This document shows positions 36,630-46,360 of a stretch of 64,000 nt of DNA, piece after piece. Below the pieces are notes generated by a model. The model worked only from the letters and a program-made list of their open reading frames with translations. It was not told where the DNA came from and made no database searches. The position numbers were made by a program, and so were the translations under genes. Each line of letters begins with the position of its first letter. Positions within the stretch are counted from its first letter, which is position 1. The stretch spans positions 186,001 through 250,000 of the forward strand of contig NZ_CP086063.1 of assembly GCF_020783315.1 (NCBI RefSeq). Direction: 5' to 3'. Source of the DNA: Ferruginibacter lapsinanis. GTDB lineage: Bacteria > Bacteroidota > Bacteroidia > Chitinophagales > Chitinophagaceae.

Positions 36630-36800
36630 ATCCCATAACTCACCTGCAATATCTATCATTTCGAAAGATGATTAATGTCATTTTTTTTGCTCCATATAAA
36701 AAGCAATTTTGAAAAACAGCAATGAGTTTCATTGTATTAATAAAATATACGGATCAGGCTTATATCAATCATAATCAATTTTTAATTTAAAACAAATAAG

Positions 36801-37022
36801 ATGATACACGTAATCAATCACTTTGCATATAGTCCGGATGGCGAAAACGGAGGCAGCAGCGAAAACAATGATCAACAAAAAACAAAAGTAGATGTATCCG
36901 ATGCTGAACATACAGAAAAGACCAAACAAAAAAAGACCCTTTGGCAAAAAATAAGAGAAGCTTTACAGGATTGGTCAAACTCCGATCAACGTGATCTTGA
37001 ATATGACGATACTAAGGTATAG
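36801..37022 (+). CDS. 73-aa orphan protein, copy 1 of a tandem pair
   Basis: A 73-aa protein with no family recognised. The N-terminus MIHVINHFAYSPDGEN and the C-terminus KIREALQDWSNSDQRDLEYD are nearly the same as in its neighbour (copy 2), while the middle is a variable, highly charged, Gln/Lys/Glu-rich stretch. It has no cysteine, signal peptide or membrane helix. The C-terminal part could form a short amphipathic helix. The gene follows a terminator. A hairpin (37079-37110) lies 57 nt after it. That two copies conserve the ends and vary in the middle argues for a real protein. Confidence 0.8.
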   Translation: MIHVINHFAYSPDGENGGSSENNDQQKTKVDVSDAEHTEKTKQKKTLWQKIREALQDWSNSDQRDLEYDDTKV

Positions 37023-37078
37023 TCAATTAACATCGTAAACTGATTGAGCTCTTATCTTAGTATAAGAAGCCGATATAC

Positions 37079-37110
37079 TCCTTTCTGCTGATTTTTAGCT
37101 GCAGAAAGGA
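37079..37110 (+). terminator. Hairpin after small-protein copy 1
   Basis: TCCTTTCTGC (37079-37088) pairs perfectly with GCAGAAAGGA (37101-37110). No strong T-run follows. It may separate the two small genes or stabilise the first mRNA. Confidence 0.55.
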
Positions 37111-37308
37111 AAGCAGTAGTTTGTATATTTCTCCCGAATCAACTATTGATCATACAGTAACAAATTAAGAAAAAATATTTCCTGTTCATACACATTTTGA
37201 GGGTGTGGTTGATGGTTATTTATTGATATTTTTTAAAAAAAAATCAGTAAATTTAAGTACCAGTTCCGTTGTCATTCAATTCTGTTTTTAACCTTTAAAA
37301 GAAACAAA

Positions 37309-37530
37309 ATGATACACGTAAAAAACCATTTCATATATAACCCATGGGGTGAAAATGAAAGCAGCAATAAGTCTTCGGGTGTAAAAGATGAAATAAAAGA
37401 CAAGACAGAGCAAAATCCTCCAAACAAAAAAGAAGAGCACAAGTCAATTTTTAAAAAGATCAAGGAAGCTTTACAAGAATGGTCTAATGGCGACCAACGT
37501 GACCTCGATTTTGATGATACCAGGGTATAG
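37309..37530 (+). CDS. 73-aa orphan protein, copy 2 of a tandem pair
   Basis: Paralogue of the protein at 36801, also exactly 73 aa. The N-terminus MIHVKNHFIYNPWGENESS and the C-terminus KIKEALQEWSNGDQRDLDFD correspond to copy 1 (shared ends: N-terminal MIHV.NHF.Y.P.GEN, C-terminal WSN.DQRDL..DDT.V). The middle differs. The start codons share the DNA string ATGATACACGTA. The leader has TAAATTTA, close to a -7 box. A trypsin-like protease gene follows 208 nt downstream. The function is unknown. Confidence 0.8.
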   Translation: MIHVKNHFIYNPWGENESSNKSSGVKDEIKDKTEQNPPNKKEEHKSIFKKIKEALQEWSNGDQRDLDFDDTRV

Positions 37531-37738
37531 ACCTTTTATTTTATCCTCTTCAACTTCAGCGTATCTGCTGATGTAGATTCCTGTTTGCGTATTGTCATTG
37601 TACTGATAATAATCCCCTCAATCTTTGTCCCAATATTAGAGTTACTCTCCATAAGTTGATCTTTTTAAATTAACTTCATAGTTGATAACAACACAGGCAT
37701 TTAGTGTTTACATTTAAGACAATAGAAACAAGAAACAT

Positions 37739-38626
37739 ATGTTCATAGAAGCAATTGAAAAAACAGCCAATTACACCAGACCGATTCATACAATACTTAG
37801 AACATATGGAGGAAAACAAATCATCCCCGGTTCATCTACTATCTTTTTTGTGAATGAGGAAGGCTATGCTATAACCTGTAAACATGTGATCGAGTTATTG
37901 TCACATTCAGATAACATAATGAACAACTTTACTAATTTCAAAGCTGAAAGAGACAGGCTGCCAAAAGACGGCAAATACAAAACCAATCTTAAAGGTCTTG
38001 AACTAAAATATAAATTCAACAGCGACACGATCATTCAAATAAAAAATTCATTTCTCGATTGCGTAGATTCTATGTCGGGATTTACATGGAATGTGCATCC
38101 GAAATATGACCTCGCTATTTTGAAATTTAATAATTATAAAAATATCAGTTACAAAGGCCATGCTGTATTTAAGAAAGATACTACACAGATAAAGCAAGGT
38201 GAATTTTTATGCAGGCTGGGATTTCCTTTTCCTGAATTCACCAATTTTACATATAATGAATCAACTGATGATATAGAGTGGACAAGTACAGGAATAATAG
38301 GCTCTCCCAGATTTCCAATTGAAGGAATGGTAACAAGATTCCTGGCAGAAGATAATAGACTATATGGAATAGAGCTTAGCACGCCGGGATTAAAAGGCCA
38401 GAGCGGCGGACCTCTATTTGACAAAACAGGTGTTGTATGCGGTATGCAGTTTTCTACCAAACATCTGCACCTCGGTTTTGACATTATGGATAAAGAGATC
38501 ATGATAAATAACGAAGCCAAAAAAGTTTCGGACTATTCCTTCATTCATTTAGGACAATGCATACATGCTGATATCATCAAAGAATTTTTAAAGGAAATGA
38601 ATGTGAAGTATTACGAAGAAAACTAA
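37739..38626 (+). CDS. Trypsin-like serine protease, probably cytoplasmic
   Basis: A 295-aa chymotrypsin-fold peptidase. The probable triad is H49 (ITCKHVIELL), D124 (HPKYDLAILKF) and S222 (GQSGGPLFD). There is no signal peptide and no PDZ domain, unlike DegP/HtrA. It is close to the pair of 73-aa proteins on its left and is followed by nnr after 5 nt, so it is probably cotranscribed with nnr. Its substrate is unknown; the neighbouring small proteins are candidates by position only. It resembles stand-alone trypsin-like peptidases found next to defence or stress genes, but no such partner is recognised here. Confidence 0.85.
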   Translation: MFIEAIEKTANYTRPIHTILRTYGGKQIIPGSSTIFFVNEEGYAITCKHVIELLSHSDNIMNNFTNFKAERDRLPKDGKYKTNLKGLELKYKFNSDTIIQIKNSFLDCVDSMSGFTWNVHPKYDLAILKFNNYKNISYKGHAVFKKDTTQIKQGEFLCRLGFPFPEFTNFTYNESTDDIEWTSTGIIGSPRFPIEGMVTRFLAEDNRLYGIELSTPGLKGQSGGPLFDKTGVVCGMQFSTKHLHLGFDIMDKEIMINNEAKKVSDYSFIHLGQCIHADIIKEFLKEMNVKYYEEN

Positions 38627-38631
38627 ATATC

Positions 38632-40146
38632 ATGAAGATCCTTTCAGCAAAACAGATCAAAGAAGCAGATGCCTATACCATAGCGCATGAACCTATTGCT
38701 TCAATCGATTTGATGGAAAGAGCTGCAGCAAACTGTTTTAAATGGATCATTGAAAACACTAACCCCGGAGTTCGATTCACCATCTTTTGCGGAACAGGAA
38801 ATAATGGTGGCGATGGATTGGCTATTGCAAGAATGTTGCATCAATTCGGATGCCCGGTCACAACATATATTGTTCATTCCGAATCAAAAGCATCGGCGGA
38901 CTTTTTGACCAATGAAACCAGGTTAAAAAATATTGACGAAGCAATATGTATCGATATTACGTCTATCACTGAACTTCCGCTAATTTCAACAAATGATATT
39001 ATTATTGATGCATTATTTGGCACCGGTTTAAATAAGCCTATAAAAGGAGTTGCTGCAGACCTAATACAATACATCAATCATAGTAGGTCAATAGTGATCG
39101 CTATAGATATGCCATCAGGCTTATTTGCAGACCAACCATCAGGCGTATCATCTAATCAAATCATTAAAGCCACTTATACCCTTTCTTTTCAATTACATAA
39201 ACTGGCTTTTTTCTTTGCAGAAAATGCACCATACACCGGCGAAGTGATCATTCTCCCAATCGGATTAAATGAGCAGTTCATTGATTCCTGCCAAAGCAAT
39301 TATGAGCTGATTGAAACAACACATATTCAACACATCATTAAACCAAGGCCCTTTTTTTCACATAAAGGAAATTATGGAAAAGCTGCAATCATTGCAGGCA
39401 GTTATGGAAAAATGGGAGCTGCCGTATTAGCAGCAAAAGCCTGCCTGAGAACGGGATGCGGATTACTGACGATGATCATTCCAAAATGTGGGTATGATAT
39501 TCTGCAGACTACTGTACCCGAATCAATGGTGATCTGTGATGAAAATGATACAATGATCTCATCAGAATATTCACTCGACACATTCGATACAATTGGCATT
39601 GGCCCTGGCATAGGCACTGCTAATGAAACCGTGAATGTTTTTAAACAAATACTTCAACATTATAAGCAACCAATTGTAATTGATGCGGATGCCATCAACA
39701 TCATTGCTGCGAATAAAGAATTGATGGATCTCATTCCACCCGAGAGTATTTTCACTCCCCATCCTAAAGAGTTTGAACGATTGGTTGGTAAAACCAACGA
39801 TCATTTCGAAAGAAATAAATTACAAATTGAATTTTCTACAAAACACAATGTATTTATTGTATTAAAAGGCCGTTACACTTGCATCAGTTGTCCGGATGGC
39901 TCTTGTTATTTTAATCCCACCGGAAATCCGGGAATGGCAAAAGGCGGTAGCGGAGATACATTGACCGGAATGCTTACCGGTTTACTATCGCAAGGTTACT
40001 CATCTAAGGATACATGTATTACCGGGGTGTATTTACATGGACTGGCCGCAGATATAGCCGTACAAACTACCGGAGAATATTCTTTATTGGCCTCCGATAT
40101 GATAGATCATATCGGTCAGGCATTTAAAAAAGAAACAGGACACTAG
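38632..40146 (+). CDS. nnr: Bifunctional NAD(P)H-hydrate repair enzyme
   Basis: Nnr (YjeF-type) repairs hydrated NADH and NADPH, 504 aa. The N-terminal epimerase domain (residues about 1-215) has FCGTGNNGGDGLAIARML, and the C-terminal ADP-dependent dehydratase domain (about 225-504) has GMAKGGSGDTLTG. It follows the protease gene after 5 nt. Its TAG stop lies inside the loop of a terminator hairpin. Confidence 0.96.
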   Translation: MKILSAKQIKEADAYTIAHEPIASIDLMERAAANCFKWIIENTNPGVRFTIFCGTGNNGGDGLAIARMLHQFGCPVTTYIVHSESKASADFLTNETRLKNIDEAICIDITSITELPLISTNDIIIDALFGTGLNKPIKGVAADLIQYINHSRSIVIAIDMPSGLFADQPSGVSSNQIIKATYTLSFQLHKLAFFFAENAPYTGEVIILPIGLNEQFIDSCQSNYELIETTHIQHIIKPRPFFSHKGNYGKAAIIAGSYGKMGAAVLAAKACLRTGCGLLTMIIPKCGYDILQTTVPESMVICDENDTMISSEYSLDTFDTIGIGPGIGTANETVNVFKQILQHYKQPIVIDADAINIIAANKELMDLIPPESIFTPHPKEFERLVGKTNDHFERNKLQIEFSTKHNVFIVLKGRYTCISCPDGSCYFNPTGNPGMAKGGSGDTLTGMLTGLLSQGYSSKDTCITGVYLHGLAADIAVQTTGEYSLLASDMIDHIGQAFKKETGH

Positions 40147-40161
40147 GTCCTGTTTCTTTTT
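40127..40161. terminator. Bidirectional terminator between nnr and the orphan gene
   Basis: A 15-bp perfect stem (40127-40141 with 40147-40161) has a 5-nt loop. A-runs on one side and T-runs on the other give a U-tract in both directions, serving nnr and the convergent gene at 40165. The nnr stop codon lies in the loop (40144-40146). Confidence 0.85.
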
Positions 40162-40164
40162 ACT

Positions 40165-41211
40165 CTATTTATAACTTGGCATGTGATTATCAAAATAAGC
40201 ATCTACCGTCTGGTTCCAGTTATTGACCAGATCTTTCCTATAATTATTTAAAAAATTATTCGCTTCGTTATATGCATTTACTGCATTGTTGGTTTCTTTC
40301 ACCCCTTTGTTGTACAGATCCACATCAGCTTGCGTTGGCTGAGATTTTTTCCCGTACTCAATTTTCATTTTTTCAAAAGCTTCATTCTTCAAAAAGAAAT
40401 CTGCAATAACCGGTATTTTTTCTTTTACTTCTTTTATATAAAACTCCAATACCTTTTTACAACTGATGATCAAACTCCTGTCACCACCTTTAAATCCTTT
40501 CATCGTATCTAACTTAGCCAATCCTTCTTCTGCATTTTTTAAAAGTGTGTTTTTACTTTGCTCTATCCCATTAATATTCTTTTTTTCTATTGCATCCATT
40601 AAATAAGCCTCTTGTTTATAGCTTTTAAAAAAGATGAGATAGATCGGATTATAATAATGATTTACTTCACTTACTTCTTCCATTAATTTACCTATTTCAT
40701 CTTTACCATCGATAAGATTAACGTTATGTGCCAATGCAAATCTTTTTTCTGCAAGATGCAGTGCCTCACTGGCATCATCTAGTTTTTTATTGGCCATCTC
40801 TTTTGCCAGTAAATAGGCTTCCATCATATCGTAAGACTGCTCTGAAATTTCTTCCATATCTACAATTTTGCTGAAATCGCCATTCATTACATTGTAGTAA
40901 AGTTTCATAAAAGAAACAGCGGAATCTCTGTATTCCTTATCGCCTTTAAATGAAGGCATGCCGCTGATATTCATTCTGCTTTCATCAATCTCATTCAATA
41001 CTTTATTCCTTAAATTTTCTACTTTTTTTGCCCTCTTTCCGTGTGAAGCAGCACTGTTATATGTCAGAAATCTTTTTGCAATTGTTTGGTGTTGCTTACC
41101 AATATAATCCATGTAAGTGATCACATTGTCAAAATCCTGTGCATGTAAAGTTTCGGTAATGGTCATAAAAACCATTGTAATTAAAAAAAGATAGCCTTTT
41201 CTCATTTGCAT
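40165..41211 (-). CDS. Exported helical protein of unknown function
   Basis: A 348-aa protein with a signal peptide (hydrophobic GYLFLITMVFMTITETLHAQ; an alternative ATG lies two codons in). The mature part is Lys/Glu/Asn-rich and predicted to be mostly helical with no cysteines. No family is recognised. It is the third gene of a leftward operon, 25 nt after prc and following pgm. It shares a bidirectional terminator with nnr. A periplasmic structural role is possible; the sequence gives no catalytic motif. Confidence 0.85.
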   Translation of the reverse strand: MQMRKGYLFLITMVFMTITETLHAQDFDNVITYMDYIGKQHQTIAKRFLTYNSAASHGKRAKKVENLRNKVLNEIDESRMNISGMPSFKGDKEYRDSAVSFMKLYYNVMNGDFSKIVDMEEISEQSYDMMEAYLLAKEMANKKLDDASEALHLAEKRFALAHNVNLIDGKDEIGKLMEEVSEVNHYYNPIYLIFFKSYKQEAYLMDAIEKKNINGIEQSKNTLLKNAEEGLAKLDTMKGFKGGDRSLIISCKKVLEFYIKEVKEKIPVIADFFLKNEAFEKMKIEYGKKSQPTQADVDLYNKGVKETNNAVNAYNEANNFLNNYRKDLVNNWNQTVDAYFDNHMPSYK

Positions 41212-41236
41212 TTTTATTTATTGTGAAAATTAAAAA

Positions 41237-43315
41237 CTATTTAACCCAATCCAGCATAATTCTATATGCTTCTTTTACATATTCATTCTTACTCAGATCT
41301 TCCAGGTTATCGTCATTTATGGCCTTACTCTCTTCTGTTATTACCCGATTCCTTTCTTTATCCATGACGTTATTATCTACTTCTATGGTTGCATCTTCTT
41401 TACTATCTTTTATCGCATCAATTTCATCATACAGATCTTTGATATTTCTAGTGTAGTTCATGTATCCTTGCCATTGCAACGGAATAGTTTTGGAGGCATT
41501 TTTATTTTTATACCATTCGGTAAACTTGTTCACCAGTTTAAAACCCACATTAGCATCCACCCTGGCCTTACTTTTTTCCTGTAGAGCTGAAACCGGAATT
41601 GCAGGCATTGGTTGATAGATAGCTTGCTTGGCATTATCAGGCTTCAATGCCGATACATTAGCTTTCTCTCTTAATCTGTCTATTGCATAATAATCAGGCA
41701 GTATAATATCAGGTATTACTCCTTTCCACTGTACCGTAGAACCATCGACCCTATAAAATTTCTGATCTGTAACCTTTACATAACTATCATACGTAAGATT
41801 TTTGGAGAAAACTCCTGTTGTATCCATAGGAAGGATCTGTTGGGCAGACCCTTTGCCGTAGGTTGGGCTACCCACTATCAATGCCCTGTGATAATCCTGC
41901 AATGCAGCACTCACCAATTCAGAAGCAGAAGCACTCATAGTGTTTACCAAAACGATCATCGGGCCATCATAAATTGTACCTCTGTTAGGGTCTTTCAAAA
42001 AGTGCACTTTCCCTGCTTTATTCTTTGTTGAAGTAAGTGTACCCTCATCAATAAATATTCCGGCCAATTCTAATGCCTCTCCTAAAGAACCTCCTCCGTT
42101 ATACCTGAGGTCTAATATTAAACCTGCTATACTATCTCTCTTTAATTTAACCACTTCTTTAGCCACATCATTTGAACAACCGTTCGCATTTTCTTCCTCT
42201 CCTTCTTTTACATAAAAACCAGGCAAATTGATATACCCTATTTTTTTCGCTCCTTTTATTACATAGCTTTTTACGATCTCCTCTTCATTCGTTACTTTCT
42301 GCGGAGAAAGAGATATTGATTTTTGTGTTCCTTCAGGAGTTTTAACGGTAACAGTTATTTTCCCTTTACTACCAGCCGTTAATGCACTGCTGACCTGGTA
42401 TTCCGATAATTCATCTAATGTAACTTCGGGTTTGCCTTCGGGTTTTATTTTTATCAACACATCACCTTTATGCAATTCACCATTTTTCCATGCAGCACCT
42501 CCCGGTACTAAATAAGATACTACCCAATCTCCTTTATCATCCTTCTCAATTTCAAAACCTACAGAAAATTCAAGTGCACTCATCTCTGTTTCAAAATCAT
42601 TCTTATCACTCATATCCATGTATGCAGTATGAGGATCATAACAATAAGTAACAGCATTCAGATAATTATTTTCAACATCCGACATCGAACTATCGATCTC
42701 TGCCAGATTTTTTTTCACCCAAAGCAATTCCCTGTTTTTAACTTTTGCTCTTGCTTTAATTTCCAATGCGGCAAAATCTGCAGGTGCTTTAGCCGCAGAC
42801 ATCATCTTATATCTAGTACTGTCTGATGAAACAAGATCAACAATGGCCTGGAGTGTTTGCCATTTTAAATATGACTGCCATCCCTGGGAGACATTATCTG
42901 TATAGTCTGTGTAAGGCCAGACAATATTATCTGGCTTTGTATAATCAAAAGGTTTATCTGTAAGTAATTTGATCGCACTATCTGCTTTCAATAAACCCGT
43001 TCGGTATAATTGGATGCTCTTATCAAAAAATCCCCAGCCATTGCCCAACAACTCATCATCCAACTTTGTACGAAACCCCGCTAATTGGTTGGTAGCTGAT
43101 TTTGAAAACAATAATTTATCATCATCTAGTTCATTTATCCAACGATCATATAACATCATAGAAGAAGAATCATTCCATGTTATTGGTTGATAATGATTTT
43201 GTTCTAAAAACCTCCTTAATGTAACCACTTTCTGTCTGAGTACATCAGCACGAACCGATTGCGAAAAAGAAACTTTCGTAACCAACGATAGAAAAATTAT
43301 AAAAAATATTTTCAT
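41237..43315 (-). CDS. prc: Carboxy-terminal processing protease (Prc/Tsp family)
   Basis: A 692-aa exported serine peptidase of family S41 with a signal peptide (ending SFSQ). An N-terminal helical domain (residues about 20-235) precedes a PDZ domain (about 245-330) and the peptidase core with the Ser-Lys dyad: S463 in SASASE and K488 in TYGKG. The C-terminal part matches the extended Tsp-type tail. It degrades proteins from their C-terminus in the periplasm. It lies 33 nt after pgm and 25 nt before an exported orphan, in one operon. Confidence 0.94.
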   Translation of the reverse strand: MKIFFIIFLSLVTKVSFSQSVRADVLRQKVVTLRRFLEQNHYQPITWNDSSSMMLYDRWINELDDDKLLFSKSATNQLAGFRTKLDDELLGNGWGFFDKSIQLYRTGLLKADSAIKLLTDKPFDYTKPDNIVWPYTDYTDNVSQGWQSYLKWQTLQAIVDLVSSDSTRYKMMSAAKAPADFAALEIKARAKVKNRELLWVKKNLAEIDSSMSDVENNYLNAVTYCYDPHTAYMDMSDKNDFETEMSALEFSVGFEIEKDDKGDWVVSYLVPGGAAWKNGELHKGDVLIKIKPEGKPEVTLDELSEYQVSSALTAGSKGKITVTVKTPEGTQKSISLSPQKVTNEEEIVKSYVIKGAKKIGYINLPGFYVKEGEEENANGCSNDVAKEVVKLKRDSIAGLILDLRYNGGGSLGEALELAGIFIDEGTLTSTKNKAGKVHFLKDPNRGTIYDGPMIVLVNTMSASASELVSAALQDYHRALIVGSPTYGKGSAQQILPMDTTGVFSKNLTYDSYVKVTDQKFYRVDGSTVQWKGVIPDIILPDYYAIDRLREKANVSALKPDNAKQAIYQPMPAIPVSALQEKSKARVDANVGFKLVNKFTEWYKNKNASKTIPLQWQGYMNYTRNIKDLYDEIDAIKDSKEDATIEVDNNVMDKERNRVITEESKAINDDNLEDLSKNEYVKEAYRIMLDWVK

Positions 43316-43348
43316 AAAGGGCAGGATGAATTTCTTGATTGATGCTTA

Positions 43349-45067
43349 TTATCCTCTCAATTTCATCTCTCCGATTATTCTTTCAATTTTATCATCCAAT
43401 ATTTTTTCTGTTGCATCAAACTCTGCAGCAGCAAGCAATTTTGTATTTACACTGAAATAGAATTTTATTTTAGGCTCTGTACCACTTGGTCTTGCGCTGA
43501 TCTTTGTTCCATCTGCTAATTCAAATTGTAACACATTACTTTTTGGCAGATCAATTTTAAAGCTTTCGCCAGTTTGTAAATTTTTACCTACCTGCAATTC
43601 ATAATCATACAATTTAGCAACAGGAGCTCCATCAATTGTTGTTGGCGGATTTTTTCTGTAGCCTTCCATCATCTCTGCAATTTCTTTAGCCCCGTTCATT
43701 CCTTTGCGAACAATGTTCACCAGGCTTTCTTTATAAAAACCATATTGAAGATACAGGTCAATTAATTTATCGAACAAACTACGACCTTTATTTTTTTCAT
43801 ATGCAGCCATCTCACAAGCCAATGCCACCGCACTGATACCATCTTTATCCCTGATCTTATCTCCGATCATTAAACCAAAGCTTTCTTCTCCACCAATGAT
43901 ATAATTTTCTTTACCTTCTTTTTCACGGATAGCAGCAGCGATCCATTTAAATCCGGTCAGTACATTATAACAGGCCACATTATTTTCCTTAGCAATAATA
44001 TCGATCATATCAGTAGTAACAATTGTTTTCACTACCATATCATTCGGTTGTGCAATGCCTTTCGCTTTACGGGCTTCTATCATATAGTTAAATGCGATCA
44101 TGGCTGTTTGGTTACCATTCAGCAATACCCATTCTCCTTTATGATTTTTTACACCGATCGCAACTCTGTCGGCATCCGGATCAGTGCCTAATAAGATATC
44201 TGCATTGATAGCTTTTGCCTTTGCCAACCCCATGCTCATTGCCTCTGTTTCCTCAGGATTAGGATATACTACAGTAGGGAAGTTTCCATCAGGTACCATT
44301 TGCTCTTCAACAACATTGATATTGGTGAACCCAAATTTTTTCAACACATCCGGTACTAACACAATACCTGTACCATGAATAGAAGTGTATACAATTTTCA
44401 GATCATGTTGTGCCGCACATGCTTCAGGATACACACTTAATCCTTTTACCATGTCGATATAAATAGCATCAAACTCTTTTCCAACGGGGATGATATTAGA
44501 TTCGCCACCACTCCATTTCACATCATCAACAGAAGCAATTTTATCTACCTCAATAATTACATTTTTATCATGCGGTGGCACCAATTGAGAGCCATCATTC
44601 CAATATGCTTTGTACCCATTGTATTCTTTAGGATTGTGAGATGCCGTACAAACCACACCACCTTTACAACCAAAATGCCTGATCGCAAAACTTAATTCAG
44701 GTGTCGGTCTCAAAGCTTCAAACAAATACACTTTGATACCATTCGCAGCAAAAACATTGGCAGTGGTCTCAGCAAAAAAGCGACTGTTATTTCTGCAATC
44801 ATGAGCAATGGCCACACTCACATCATCACCAAAACATATCTTTAAATAATTGGCGTAGCCTTGTGTAGCCATCCCGACAGTATACTTATTCATGCGGTTA
44901 GTACCGATACCCATAATACCCCTTAATCCACCTGTTCCAAACTCTAAATTTTTATAGAAGGCGTCAGCCAATTCATCTTCACTTAATTGTTTAATCGCAT
45001 CTTTTACTGATTGATCATAATTACCGTTCAACCACACATTTACTTTTTCCTGAATTTTATTATCCAT
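43349..45067 (-). CDS. Phospho-sugar mutase (phosphoglucomutase/phosphomannomutase)
   Basis: A 572-aa alpha-D-phosphohexomutase, of the long PgcA-like type. The phosphoserine loop is TASHNPKEYNGYK (S143); the metal loop is GTDPDADRVAIG; the sugar-binding loop is GGEESFG; and the C-terminal phosphate-binding loop is RPSGTEPKIKFY. It interconverts hexose 1- and 6-phosphates. It is the first gene of the pgm-prc-orphan unit, behind a TATTTTTG box, and is divergent from the DUF2279 gene. Confidence 0.95.
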   Translation of the reverse strand: MDNKIQEKVNVWLNGNYDQSVKDAIKQLSEDELADAFYKNLEFGTGGLRGIMGIGTNRMNKYTVGMATQGYANYLKICFGDDVSVAIAHDCRNNSRFFAETTANVFAANGIKVYLFEALRPTPELSFAIRHFGCKGGVVCTASHNPKEYNGYKAYWNDGSQLVPPHDKNVIIEVDKIASVDDVKWSGGESNIIPVGKEFDAIYIDMVKGLSVYPEACAAQHDLKIVYTSIHGTGIVLVPDVLKKFGFTNINVVEEQMVPDGNFPTVVYPNPEETEAMSMGLAKAKAINADILLGTDPDADRVAIGVKNHKGEWVLLNGNQTAMIAFNYMIEARKAKGIAQPNDMVVKTIVTTDMIDIIAKENNVACYNVLTGFKWIAAAIREKEGKENYIIGGEESFGLMIGDKIRDKDGISAVALACEMAAYEKNKGRSLFDKLIDLYLQYGFYKESLVNIVRKGMNGAKEIAEMMEGYRKNPPTTIDGAPVAKLYDYELQVGKNLQTGESFKIDLPKSNVLQFELADGTKISARPSGTEPKIKFYFSVNTKLLAAAEFDATEKILDDKIERIIGEMKLRG

Positions 45068-45086
45068 GTTTAAATTTTTAAGTCTT

Positions 45087-45094
45087 CAAAAATA
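45087..45094 (-). promoter_or_regulatory. -7 box of the phospho-sugar mutase gene
   Basis: The minus strand reads TATTTTTG (45087-45094), a perfect box 19 nt before the ATG. No clear -33 element. Confidence 0.45.
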
Positions 45095-45125
45095 AAACAT
45101 TCGTATATAATAAAGTATATAACAG

Positions 45126-45133
45126 TAAATTTG
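45126..45133 (+). promoter_or_regulatory. -7 box of the DUF2279 gene
   Basis: TAAATTTG, 6 nt before the ATG at 45140. An in-frame TTG start candidate lies inside this box and is therefore unlikely. Confidence 0.5.
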
Positions 45134-45139
45134 TTTTTT

Positions 45140-46252
45140 ATGAGCCAAACATCGGTACATAGCCCAACTTCAGTGGCAGAGTTTATCCTGAGGAATGAAG
45201 GACACTCATCAACTTTTAAAGCTATATTGAGCTTTTGCCTGCTGCTTGTTACCACTTTTCACCTATTTGCACAGGATTCTACTCAAACCACCCATGTACA
45301 ATTGGTACCTGTAAGCGAAGAAACTATTGATACCTCGATCGTACAAATATTCATTGGCAAAAAAAATACTTACAAACCCGAGCCGGCTTCTTCTCTATCC
45401 AAAGCACAAATAAAACGTAGAGTGAGAACCGTTGCCATAGCTAATATTGCCGGATACAGTGCAATCATGGTGGGTTTAAATGCGGCATGGTACGCCGATT
45501 TCCCCAGAACCGGTTTTCATTCATTCAACGATGATAAAGAATGGTTACAGGTAGATAAAGTGGGACATATGTATAGTGCCTACATTGAAAGCAGGGCCAG
45601 TATGGAATTATGGCGCTGGACAGGTATCGAACGTAAAAAACGAATCTGGCTGGGTGGCTTAAGTGGTGCCGTATATCAAACCGTTATTGAAACATTGGAT
45701 GGATTTAGTGCAGAATGGGGCTGGAGCTGGGGCGATTTTACTGCTAATATATTGGGTAGCGGTATATTGATCGGACAGGAATTAGCATGGAATGATCAAA
45801 GAATAAAAATAAAATTCTCTTTTCATAAAAATTCTTATTCAGATGCTCAGCTAAATCAGCGTGCCGATAATCTTTTTGGCAAAACACTGGCCGAAAGATT
45901 CATTAAAGACTATAATGCTCAAACCTACTGGGCAAGTGCCAACCTCAAACCTTTCTTTCCTAAAAGTGATCTGCCGGAATGGCTCGGAGTTGCAGTAGGC
46001 TACGGCGCCAATGGCATGTTTGGTGGATTTGATAATACCTGGAAAGATAAAAATTCAAATACTACCATCGACCGGTCTGATATAAAAAGATACCGTCAAT
46101 GGTATTTATCCCCCGATATAGATTTCAGCAAAATCAAAACCCGTAAAAAGGGAGTCAAGTTTCTTTTCTCCGTACTAAGTGCTTTTAAATTTCCTGCTCC
46201 GAGCATAGAATTTTCAAATGGAAAGTTTAAATTACATGCAATACATTTTTGA
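45140..46252 (+). CDS. DUF2279 family exported protein
   Basis: A 370-aa protein. A hydrophobic stretch after about residue 30 (ILSFCLLLVTTFHLFAQ) looks like a signal peptide that begins after an unusually long N-terminal segment. The DUF2279-like region is at about 80-230, with SFNDDKEWLQVDKVGHMYSA, a WRWTGIERKKRIWLGGL motif and a following amphipathic/membrane segment. The C-terminal part is less conserved. The ATG at 45140 is preferred over the TTG that overlaps the -7 box. Function unknown; found widely in Bacteroidota. Confidence 0.85.
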   Translation: MSQTSVHSPTSVAEFILRNEGHSSTFKAILSFCLLLVTTFHLFAQDSTQTTHVQLVPVSEETIDTSIVQIFIGKKNTYKPEPASSLSKAQIKRRVRTVAIANIAGYSAIMVGLNAAWYADFPRTGFHSFNDDKEWLQVDKVGHMYSAYIESRASMELWRWTGIERKKRIWLGGLSGAVYQTVIETLDGFSAEWGWSWGDFTANILGSGILIGQELAWNDQRIKIKFSFHKNSYSDAQLNQRADNLFGKTLAERFIKDYNAQTYWASANLKPFFPKSDLPEWLGVAVGYGANGMFGGFDNTWKDKNSNTTIDRSDIKRYRQWYLSPDIDFSKIKTRKKGVKFLFSVLSAFKFPAPSIEFSNGKFKLHAIHF

Positions 46253-46253
46253 C

Positions 46254-46333
46254 AGAACACTAATGGTACTGATCTAACAGATTAACACAGATCTATTTGT
46301 GCTTATAAGTTCAATCCGTGTCATCAGTGTTCT
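46254..46333. repeat. Imperfect inverted repeat downstream of the DUF2279 gene
   Basis: AGAACACT at 46254-46261 matches AGTGTTCT at 46326-46333; the similarity extends inward for about 22 bp with a few mismatches. It lies in the 108-bp gap before the Fe-S gene. It may fold as a transcript-end structure or be a dispersed intergenic repeat. Confidence 0.55.
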
Positions 46334-46360
46334 ATCCTATTTAGTAATTAAAGATCTTTT

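Noticed and set aside
37739-38626. DegP/HtrA protease
   Set aside because: There is no signal peptide and no PDZ domain.
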